Of a stretch of 5,591 nt of DNA, positions 1-5,145 are shown piece by piece. The stretch comes from Limisphaerales bacterium (GTDB taxonomy: Bacteria; Verrucomicrobiota; Verrucomicrobiia; Limisphaerales; UBA11358). Position 1 is the first letter of the stretch; every line of letters begins with the position of its first letter. Position numbers and translations under genes: made by a program. The stretch is from contig PKZR01000181.1 in the NCBI GenBank assembly GCA_003133815.1, forward strand, positions 872-6,462, read 5' to 3'. Below the pieces are notes generated by a model. It did no database searches. It saw nothing but the letters and a program-made list of their open reading frames with translations, and was not told the origin of the DNA.

Positions 1-215
1 TCAATCAAATCCACCGAACGGCCAATCAAATCACTGACGCGCGCGCCCATGCGATAGAAAACCGACGGTGGCAGGCCGGAAACCGCCAGGTCGAGATCGG
101 AAGCGGCATCCCCCGTCCCTTTGGCAGCGGAGCCAAAGACGTAAATTTCCCGTGCGCCGGCTGCCTTCAGTTCGGCAGCGGCGCGCTTGATTAAAATTTC
201 TGTCTCTGTTTTCAT
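1..215 (-). CDS. MNT-type (minimal) nucleotidyltransferase domain protein, N-terminal part (cut by window edge)
   Basis: About 71 residues are visible from ATG to the window edge, with no stop. After an N-terminal helix (ILIKRAAAELKAAGAREI) comes the polymerase-beta-fold nucleotidyltransferase signature YVFGSAAKGTGDAASDLDLAV. This has the GS motif (residues 28-29) and the two metal-binding aspartates in DLD. A VDLI strand near the edge should carry the third acidic residue, which falls on the cut codon (GAx, Asp or Glu). Such small proteins transfer nucleotides, often AMP, and commonly serve as the antitoxin of MNT/HEPN toxin-antitoxin pairs by modifying the HEPN RNase. Whether a HEPN gene follows cannot be seen here. 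The HTH gene 3 bases upstream suggests a co-transcribed module. The domain call is firm; the biological role is inferred. Confidence 0.88.
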   Translation of the reverse strand, partial: MKTETEILIKRAAAELKAAGAREIYVFGSAAKGTGDAASDLDLAVSGLPPSVFYRMGARVSDLIGRSVDLI

Positions 216-218
216 CAG

Positions 219-470
219 TTAGGTTGCTCCATTTCTAAACTGCGATTTCAAGGGATATAGCTGTTCGATGGGGAGGTCGAAGACTTCGGAGAACAAAACA
301 ATTTGTGCATCCGTCATGGTGCCACGTCCTGATTCGACACGGGACAGAACTCGCGGGGTGATATTGCATCCAACCAGTTGAAGTTTGGCAGCCAATTCCT
401 CCCGTGTCCAACGCCGGCGCTGATGGAACTTGGCGATGCTTTTGCCGACCACATTCAGGTTATGTTGCAT
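219..470 (-). CDS. Small Xre/Cro-type helix-turn-helix regulator
   Basis: An 83-residue protein made almost wholly of one Xre-type HTH domain (about residues 9-72). The helix pattern is visible as IAKFHQRRRWTREELAAKL, then NITPRVLSRVESGRG as the turn and recognition helix, then the helices MTDAQIVLFSEVF and PIEQLYPL. It probably binds DNA as a dimer and represses its own promoter or regulates neighbours, as small solo-HTH proteins often do; its target is unknown. I chose the ATG at 470, since the sequence from MQHNLNVVGK matches the usual N-terminus of this type. A TTG at 524 would add 18 residues (KRRLHSVSQKW...) that look non-native to the domain. No Shine-Dalgarno sequence is seen. Only 3 bases separate its TAA from the ATG of the nucleotidyltransferase gene, so the two form a coupled pair. 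It is not a standard kdp component. Confidence 0.85.
   Translation of the reverse strand: MQHNLNVVGKSIAKFHQRRRWTREELAAKLQLVGCNITPRVLSRVESGRGTMTDAQIVLFSEVFDLPIEQLYPLKSQFRNGAT
227..230 (-). promoter_or_regulatory. Probable ribosome-binding site of the nucleotidyltransferase gene
   Basis: The minus strand reads GGAG, followed by 11 bases and then the ATG at 215. The spacing is slightly long, but this is the clearest purine-rich Shine-Dalgarno candidate in the window. It lies inside the last codons of the HTH gene and supports the choice of ATG at 215. Confidence 0.4.
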
Positions 471-527
471 GGCAATACACAACCAGTTCCACTTCTGGCT
501 TACGGAATGAAGGCGGCGTTTCAAAAT

Positions 528-1235
528 TCATTCATCAAACCTCACCGCTCGATACCCCACCGCTGGCTCGGTGATGATAAATTTGGGTTGCGCGGCATTG
601 TCTTCCAATTTGTCGCGTAAATGCGCGATGTGAACACGAAGACTATGTGTTTGATCCACCGCAGTTGGTCCCCAGACTTCTATAAGCAGTTGACGGTGCG
701 TCAAAACTTTTCCGGCGTGGACAACAAATAGTCGTAGCAGCGAATATTCAGTAGGTGTGAGTTTAACTTCCTGCCCGTTCTTGCGGACGATCCGCGCGGC
801 TAAATCCACTTCAATTTTTCCCGTGCAGAATATCGTTTCCGCTGACTGCGGCTGGTTGCGGCGCAATGTTGTTCTCAATCGTGCCAGCAATTCACCACTG
901 CTGAACGGCTTGGTGACAAAATCGTCCGCGCCCGCGTCAAGTGCGGCGATCTTGTCGTTTTCGTGTTCGCGCACACTCAAGATGATGACGGGAACGCTAC
1001 TCCATTCGCGGAGGCGTTTGAGAACTTCCACGCCCTCCAAATCCGGCAGTCCGAGATCAAGTAAAATCACATCGGGCCGGCATTGCGCGGCCTGCACGAT
1101 GCCGTCATTTCCGGTTTCGGCGGCGAAGACTTTGTAGCCGTTTGCCTCCAGCGTCACGCGTAGCAAACGCCGAATCTGCGGCTCATCATCAATCACCAGC
1201 ACAATGGTTGAAGTTTTTTTAGAAGTTTGGTTCAC
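528..1235 (-). CDS. kdpE: KDP operon response regulator KdpE (OmpR/PhoB family)
   Basis: A 235-residue response regulator, the partner of KdpD, which when phosphorylated activates the kdp promoter. The receiver domain (about 10-125) shows the acidic pair Asp16/Asp17, the phosphoacceptor Asp60 in VILLDLGLPD, Ser87 in the switch position, and Lys109 in FVTKPF. The winged-helix OmpR-type DNA-binding domain (about 138-232) has LTPTEYSLLRLF, the recognition-helix region HSLRVHIAHLRDKLE and the C-terminal GYRAV wing. The ILSVREHENDKIAALDAGADDF segment is typical of KdpE. The start is GTG at 1235, overlapping the kdpD stop in GTGA. The N-terminal extension before the first beta strand (NQTSKKTST) is a few residues longer than usual. 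No terminator-like hairpin is apparent after its TGA, so transcription may continue into the HTH gene 57 bases downstream. Confidence 0.98.
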   Translation of the reverse strand: MNQTSKKTSTIVLVIDDEPQIRRLLRVTLEANGYKVFAAETGNDGIVQAAQCRPDVILLDLGLPDLEGVEVLKRLREWSSVPVIILSVREHENDKIAALDAGADDFVTKPFSSGELLARLRTTLRRNQPQSAETIFCTGKIEVDLAARIVRKNGQEVKLTPTEYSLLRLFVVHAGKVLTHRQLLIEVWGPTAVDQTHSLRVHIAHLRDKLEDNAAQPKFIITEPAVGYRAVRFDE

Positions 1236-3901
1236 GACAATTTTTCTTCGGGTGGTAATTCTTTTTGAGGAATTTGGATGGTAAAGACAGCGCCGCCGCC
1301 GGGACGGTTCGCGGCGGAAATCTGCCCACCGTGAGCTTCGACAAAACCTTTCACGATGGCCAGCCCCAAACCACTGCCGCCGGCGGGCGCGTTTGGCGCA
1401 CGGAAAAATTTATCAAAGATGCGCGGCAATAATTCTGGCGACAGTCCCGACCCCTTGTCCGCCACGTTCAAAATCAACCAGCCTGTTTCATGCCGGGCTT
1501 GCAGCAAGATTGGTGTGCCGGGCGGCGTGTGGACGGCGGCATTTAACAACAGATTCGACAATGACTGTTGCATCAATGTGAAATCCAGTCGCGCGAGCGG
1601 AATTTTTTCTTTAACCTCGATTTTGATTTCGCGCCCGGACAATTCATGTTCGAGCAGGCGCACGGTTGTCTGCACCAGATCACCGACATCGCACCAATCC
1701 AGTTTCGGGCGGACGTGGCCCGATTCCAGCCGGGTCACGTCGAGCAGATTGCCAAATAGCCGGTTCAAACGTGCGGATGCCTCCTGAATTTCCGCGACCA
1801 TTTTGTTTTCAAGACTGTTGCCGTCGGACTTTTTTATTTCCGCGAGCGCGCTGGTCGCGCTCATGATTGCCGCGAGCGGCGTGCGCAATTCATGCGAAAT
1901 GGAATTCAGCAGCGCGTTGCTCAAGCGTTCGGATTCAGCGACGAGCTTGCCTTGCTCGCCCGCTGCGCGCAACGCGACGCGATCCAGAACCAATGCCGAC
2001 TGCCGGGCATAAGCTTCAAGCAAATCACGTCGTGCAAGTGATAAGGTTTTTTCCGCCAAGTTCACCGACAATATGCCGACAACCGCGCGTTCAGTCATCA
2101 ATGGCAGATGCAATGATTCCGCGCCCGGCAGATTGTCCGTGAATTTTCCCGCCGCCTGCCGGTTGAGAAACGCCCATTCCGCGACGTGCAATTCTTTTTC
2201 AGTCAACACGAGCGAACTATCGGGATGCGCGGCGAGCGAATGTTTCCCCGGCAACAGGACGGCGGTGTTCGCCCGAAAAACGCGGCCTACTTCGGCGACG
2301 AGCTGCCACACGACTTCATCGCGCGTTCCGGCCTGGGCGAATTCGCGGGTCAAATGATACAATGCCGTCGAGCGTTCTTCGCGCTGGCGTTCGGCGAGTT
2401 CCTGCGCGCGGATACGGGCGACCAGTTGACCGAGCACGATGGCGACGACGAAATAAAGTCCAAATAGAATTCCGTCCTCGGTGCTGTTGATGATGAACGT
2501 AAAGCGCGGTGGCAGGAAAAAATAATCCCATGCCAGCGCGCTGGCCGCTCCGGCGAACAGCATCGGTCCGCGTCCGAGAAACAGCGCGAGCAATACGACG
2601 GCGAGCAAAAAAACAAAGCCTGGCACGCGTGGCCCGGTAAATTGTATGAGCAGCGCATTCAGCAGTCCAACCGCTACCAGGACTCCAGCGGCCACTACAT
2701 ATTGTTTCCAGCCGAGTTCAAAATGGATTTTTCGGTGGGAACGGCCTGGCGATGCCGTTCCGCTTTTTTCCGCGCGCACGACCTGTAAATCAATGTCACC
2801 GCTGCCGTCCATGAGCTGACGCAATAATTTTCCGGTGCGAAACCACTGAAGAAAATTGGCGGCGGCAGGTTTGCCGACGACGATTTGTGAAACATTGTTT
2901 TGCTGCGCGATTCGCAGCAGGCCGCGCGCAAGATTTTCGTCCACCGTGTCAATCACTTCCGCGTTGAGGGTGCGGGCAAGGGCGAGATTTTTCCCCAGCC
3001 GGGACTGTGCAGCATCGTCAAGCGCACGCGAATTTTCGACGTGAACGGCCAGCCAAGGACATTGCAAGCTGTCGGCCATGCGGCGCGTCCAGCGGATGAG
3101 CGATTCGGAAAGCGGACTGGCGCTGACGGCAACCATCAGGCGATGCCCGGTTTTCCACGCGGCCGCGCCTGCCTGTGTGCGGTGAAATTCCTGCGTGTCC
3201 ATGCTGACATGGTCGGCCACGAGACGCAGTGAGAGTTCGCGCAGCGCAGTAAGATTGGATTCGCGGAAAAAATTCTGCGCCGCGCTGGCGACGCGGTCGG
3301 GCAGATAAACTTTTCCCTGTTGCAAACGTCCGAGCAATTCCGCCGGCGGCAAATCAATCAACTCAATTTCCGCGTCGTCGAGAATGCTGTCGGGGACAGT
3401 TTCGCGAATTTCCGCACCGGTGATCTGGCGCACCGTGTCGGCACGACTCTCGATATGCTGGACATTCAGTGTGGTGAAAACGTCAATGCCTGCATCCAGC
3501 AGTTCGTTCACGTCATGCCAGCGTTTGGGATGGCGCGAGCCGGGCACGTTCGTGTGCGCGAGTTCATCCACGAGCGCAAGCTGTGGACGACGCGCCAGCA
3601 CGGCATCCAAGTCCATTTCTGTTAGGTGGAGGCCGGAGTGTTCGGAGTTCTTTCGGGGAATAAGTGGAAGGCCGTTGGTCAGCACGTCCGTTTCTTTGCG
3701 GCCATGCGTTTCGACATAACCGATGACGAGATCGCGCCCGTTTTTTAATTCACGTTGCGCCGCTTCCAGCATCGCAAATGTCTTGCCGACGCCCGGACAC
3801 ATGCCTAGGAACACCTTGAGACGACCCCGTTTCTTCCGGGCGGCATCATTTTGGATGGCCGCGAGCAAGGCGTCGGGATTGGGGCGGTCATTCTCGATCA
3901 C
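1232..3901 (-). CDS. kdpD: Osmosensitive K+ channel sensor histidine kinase KdpD
   Basis: A full-length 889-residue KdpD (E. coli KdpD is about 894), the membrane sensor kinase/phosphatase that phosphorylates KdpE under K+ limitation or salt stress. Domains in order: KdpD N-terminal domain (about 22-235) with Walker A GMCPGVGKT (33-41, Lys40) and Walker B-like LVDELAHTN (110-118); a Usp-like domain (about 253-376) ending near IVVGKPA; four membrane helices (about 398-421, 425-443, 446-464, 476-497); a GAF-like domain (about 520-640); a dimerisation/phosphoacceptor domain with SISHELRTPL and His670; and an ATPase domain with N-box Asn783/Asn787, DKGSG (815-819), the F-box FDKFF, and GGSGLGLA (841-848). 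All catalytic motifs are intact. The start is GTG at 3901, because an in-frame TAA lies four codons upstream and the sequence MIENDRPNPDALL matches usual KdpD N-termini. It overlaps kdpE by 4 bases (GTGA), indicating translational coupling. Confidence 0.98.
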   Translation of the reverse strand: MIENDRPNPDALLAAIQNDAARKKRGRLKVFLGMCPGVGKTFAMLEAAQRELKNGRDLVIGYVETHGRKETDVLTNGLPLIPRKNSEHSGLHLTEMDLDAVLARRPQLALVDELAHTNVPGSRHPKRWHDVNELLDAGIDVFTTLNVQHIESRADTVRQITGAEIRETVPDSILDDAEIELIDLPPAELLGRLQQGKVYLPDRVASAAQNFFRESNLTALRELSLRLVADHVSMDTQEFHRTQAGAAAWKTGHRLMVAVSASPLSESLIRWTRRMADSLQCPWLAVHVENSRALDDAAQSRLGKNLALARTLNAEVIDTVDENLARGLLRIAQQNNVSQIVVGKPAAANFLQWFRTGKLLRQLMDGSGDIDLQVVRAEKSGTASPGRSHRKIHFELGWKQYVVAAGVLVAVGLLNALLIQFTGPRVPGFVFLLAVVLLALFLGRGPMLFAGAASALAWDYFFLPPRFTFIINSTEDGILFGLYFVVAIVLGQLVARIRAQELAERQREERSTALYHLTREFAQAGTRDEVVWQLVAEVGRVFRANTAVLLPGKHSLAAHPDSSLVLTEKELHVAEWAFLNRQAAGKFTDNLPGAESLHLPLMTERAVVGILSVNLAEKTLSLARRDLLEAYARQSALVLDRVALRAAGEQGKLVAESERLSNALLNSISHELRTPLAAIMSATSALAEIKKSDGNSLENKMVAEIQEASARLNRLFGNLLDVTRLESGHVRPKLDWCDVGDLVQTTVRLLEHELSGREIKIEVKEKIPLARLDFTLMQQSLSNLLLNAAVHTPPGTPILLQARHETGWLILNVADKGSGLSPELLPRIFDKFFRAPNAPAGGSGLGLAIVKGFVEAHGGQISAANRPGGGAVFTIQIPQKELPPEEKLS

Positions 3902-3940
3902 AAATTCAGCTTAATGAATCCGGTGTGAAATTCAGCTTAA
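3902..3940 (-). repeat. Perfect 13-bp direct repeat, 26-bp period, abutting the kdpD start codon
   Basis: The 13-mer TTAAGCTGAATTT (minus strand) occurs at 3940-3928 and again at 3914-3902, start to start 26 bases apart, with a different sequence (CACACCGGATTCA) between the copies. Copy 2 ends exactly at the kdpD GTG codon at 3901, where a ribosome-binding site would be expected. A 13-base perfect repeat at such short range is very unlikely by chance. It could be paired operator half-sites for a regulator (KdpE is one candidate), or a remnant of a local duplication. It also contains the TAA that closes the kdpD frame upstream. Confidence 0.6.
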
Positions 3941-3954
3941 AAAGACCCCGGCAA

Positions 3955-3981
3955 TTAGCCGTTACGGAATGAAACGGCTAA
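3955..3981 (-). other. 9-bp perfect stem-loop between the small-peptide gene and kdpD
   Basis: On the minus strand TTAGCCGTT is followed by a 9-base loop (TCATTCCGT) and the exact complement AACGGCTAA. The stem has four G-C pairs and the pairing stops at both ends of the 9 bp. No T-run follows immediately on the minus strand; a T5 appears 13 bases later, after GCCGGGGTC. It is therefore not a textbook intrinsic terminator for the kdp transcript. It could be a weak attenuator, an mRNA-processing or stability hairpin, or a dyad bound by a protein. On the plus strand a T-rich stretch follows the stem, but no plus-strand gene ends here. Confidence 0.5.
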
Positions 3982-4006
3982 AGTTTCTTTGGTTTTATTT
4001 TTTAGG

Positions 4007-4111
4007 CTACCCGAATTTTTTCAACGCCCAATACCCAAGGAAAACGATAAGGGCGGTGCCCAATATCAGGTAAGCCAAAACCAAAAGACCGTTGCACAGG
4101 TCATCGCCCAT
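4007..4111 (-). CDS. Small single-pass membrane peptide (34 aa), KdpF-like by size and context
   Basis: A short open frame from ATG to TAG, 25 bases after the kdpC stop and on the same strand. The predicted 34-residue peptide starts with the acidic MGDDLCNG, continues with a 20-residue uninterrupted hydrophobic stretch (LLVLAYLILGTALIVFLGYW, residues 9-28), and ends in ALKKFG. The acidic N-terminus and basic C-terminus predict one membrane helix with the C-terminus in the cytoplasm. KdpF, the small stabilising subunit of the Kdp ATPase, is also about 30 residues with one helix, but its gene normally precedes kdpA. I see no clear KdpF-specific motif here. A true kdpF could still exist upstream, outside the window. 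The clean hydrophobic pattern flanked by opposite charges makes chance unlikely in so short a frame, but no ribosome-binding site is evident and expression is unproven. It could be a Kdp accessory subunit, a KdpD-interacting peptide, or non-coding. Confidence 0.6.
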   Translation of the reverse strand: MGDDLCNGLLVLAYLILGTALIVFLGYWALKKFG

Positions 4112-4136
4112 AACTTTGGACGGGTTTGCTTTTGTG

Positions 4137-4766
4137 TTATTTTGGCGGCAATTGATCGAGCGCGAAGTTCAACGTCATCAGGTTCACGCGTGGCATGCCG
4201 AAAAGTCCGAGGTCACGTCCATTGGTATTTTGCTGAACAAGTTCGCGCACGCGGTCTTCGGAAAGGCCGCGCGCTTTGGCGACGCGCGCGATTTGAATTT
4301 CCGCATTCGCCAGAGAAATGTGCGGGTCAAGGCCGCTGGCGGATTCCGTCACGGCGTCGGCGGGAACAATTGCATTCGTCGCGAGATTATTTTCCGCCCG
4401 GTAATTGGCGATGTTTTGCGTGATGTTCGCGACAAGGTTCGACGAAGTTGGTCCAAGATTGCTGCCGCTGGAATGCGTCGCGTCAAAATTATTCACGCTC
4501 ACCGCAGATGTTGGATCGCCGGCGCTCGCCGCCGACGGACGCGGATGAAAGTATTGCGCGCCCGTGAAATTTTGCGCGAGCAATGCAGAGCCGCGAATCG
4601 CGCCGGATTTATCCACGAGCAAACTGCCGTTGGCCTGATGCGGGAACAGCAATTGCCCGGCGGCAAAAACCACCAGCGGATACACGCCGCAACAAATGAC
4701 GGCGAAGAAAATTGTCGCCACAATCGAGCGGCCGAATTCAGCAAAGATATTTTTCATGGTTTTCAT
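4137..4766 (-). CDS. kdpC: Potassium-transporting ATPase C subunit
   Basis: The KdpC subunit of the K+ pump, a single-pass membrane protein with a large extracytoplasmic domain that stabilises the complex and aids ATP binding by KdpB. From the chosen ATG it is 209 residues, slightly longer than E. coli KdpC (about 190). A transmembrane helix spans about residues 14-36 (SIVATIFFAVICCGVYPLVV), followed by the family motifs FPHQANGSL (41-49), RGSALLAQNFTGAQYFHPRPSA (58-79), SGSNLGP (100-106), ASGLDPHIS (143-151) and IARVAKARGL. The C-terminus MPRVNLMTLNFALDQL matches KdpC closely. The start is uncertain: ATGs lie at 4766 and 4757, and a TTG at 4793 would overlap the P-II stop by 4 bases (TTGA). 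None has a Shine-Dalgarno sequence. I prefer 4766 because it gives a normal short basic N-terminus before the membrane helix. The product is certain. Confidence 0.95.
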   Translation of the reverse strand: MKTMKNIFAEFGRSIVATIFFAVICCGVYPLVVFAAGQLLFPHQANGSLLVDKSGAIRGSALLAQNFTGAQYFHPRPSAASAGDPTSAVSVNNFDATHSSGSNLGPTSSNLVANITQNIANYRAENNLATNAIVPADAVTESASGLDPHISLANAEIQIARVAKARGLSEDRVRELVQQNTNGRDLGLFGMPRVNLMTLNFALDQLPPK

Positions 4767-4789
4767 AAGGTTAAATTTGATGAGCTTGC

Positions 4790-5128
4790 TCAAACGGCGG
4801 ATTCGCCCTTCTCTTCGGTGCGAATCCGCACGGCCTGCTCAATGCTGGAAACAAAAATTTTCCCATCGCCGATTTTTCCCGTCTTGGCCGCCTTGATGAT
4901 CGCGCCAACCGCCGCATCCACCTGATGGTCGGTGATGACGATTTCGATTTTGATCTTCGGCAGGAAGTCCACGGTGTATTCGCTGCCGCGATAGATTTCA
5001 GTGTGGCCTTTTTGACGGCCAAACCCTTTGACCTCGCTTACGGTCATGCCCTCGATGCCAAGTTCGCCCAAGGCGTCCTTCACTTCTTCGAGTTTGAACG
5101 GCTTGATGATCGCGTCAATTTTCTTCAT
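4790..5128 (-). CDS. glnB: P-II nitrogen regulatory protein, canonical GlnB/GlnK type, inside the kdp operon
   Basis: A 112-residue P-II signal protein, the usual family length. P-II trimers bind ATP/ADP and 2-oxoglutarate and control nitrogen enzymes, transporters and regulators by direct contact. The sequence is canonical: N-terminus MKKIDAIIKPFK, GFGRQKGH at 35-42 with Gln39, T-loop YRGSEY at 46-51 with the uridylylatable Tyr51, Lys58, B-loop TGKIGDGKIFV at 83-93 with Lys90, and Arg101/Arg103 near the C-terminus. Every nucleotide- and 2-oxoglutarate-contact residue I know for E. coli GlnB appears present, so it should be a working sensor and not a degenerate paralogue. Ser49 replaces the Ala of E. 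coli; cyanobacterial P-II also has Ser there, where it can be phosphorylated. The ATG is 17 bases after the kdpB stop and the stop is 23 bases before the chosen kdpC start, so the gene is embedded in the kdp operon. No amtB, glnA or gltB-like gene is visible. The family is certain; GlnB versus GlnK naming is not, and the target is inferred only from context. Confidence 0.96.
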   Translation of the reverse strand: MKKIDAIIKPFKLEEVKDALGELGIEGMTVSEVKGFGRQKGHTEIYRGSEYTVDFLPKIKIEIVITDHQVDAAVGAIIKAAKTGKIGDGKIFVSSIEQAVRIRTEEKGESAV

Positions 5129-5145
5129 GGTGTTCGAGTGTTGAG

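Larger units (their letters stand above)
3902..4006 (-). promoter_or_regulatory. Intercistronic stretch upstream of kdpD with hairpin and direct repeats
   Basis: This 105-base gap separates the ATPase subunit genes from the kdpDE regulatory genes and is the longest gap between neighbouring genes in the window. Read on the minus strand it starts A-rich, then holds a 9-bp perfect inverted repeat (3955-3981), a CCGGGGTCTTTTT stretch, and two copies of TTAAGCTGAATTT, the second ending directly at the kdpD GTG. I found no convincing -35/-10 pair. The concentration of structure at this junction suggests a control point that lets kdpDE be expressed differently from the transporter genes. That role is inference. 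Confidence 0.45.

Noticed and set aside
471..524. N-terminal extension of the HTH protein from TTG at 524
   Set aside because: The extra 18 residues do not resemble the start of an HTH domain protein, whereas MQHNLNVVGK from the ATG at 470 does.
471..527. Terminator between kdpE and the HTH gene
   Set aside because: Only a 4-bp CCAG/CTGG pairing is present and no T-run follows, which is too weak to call.
757..1137. Plus-strand open frame opposite kdpE
   Set aside because: It is antisense to the conserved receiver domain; its Ser/Arg-rich translation is a compositional artefact.
1356..1787. Plus-strand open frame opposite the kdpD kinase domain
   Set aside because: It lies fully antisense to conserved HisKA/HATPase sequence and shows no domain features.
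3955..4000. Intrinsic terminator on the plus strand (hairpin followed by a T-rich run)
   Set aside because: No supported plus-strand gene reads into it, and the T-rich stretch is interrupted.
3989..4423. A 144-codon plus-strand open frame across the kdpC-kdpD gap
   Set aside because: Most of it is antisense to kdpC, it has no recognisable motif, and its translation is Arg-rich and low in complexity typical of antisense frames.
4092..4925. A 277-codon open frame on the plus strand, opposite kdpC and the P-II gene
   Set aside because: It is antisense to two genes with strong family matches. Its translation is rich in Arg, His and Ala with no recognisable domain, as expected from the reverse of GC-rich coding sequence.
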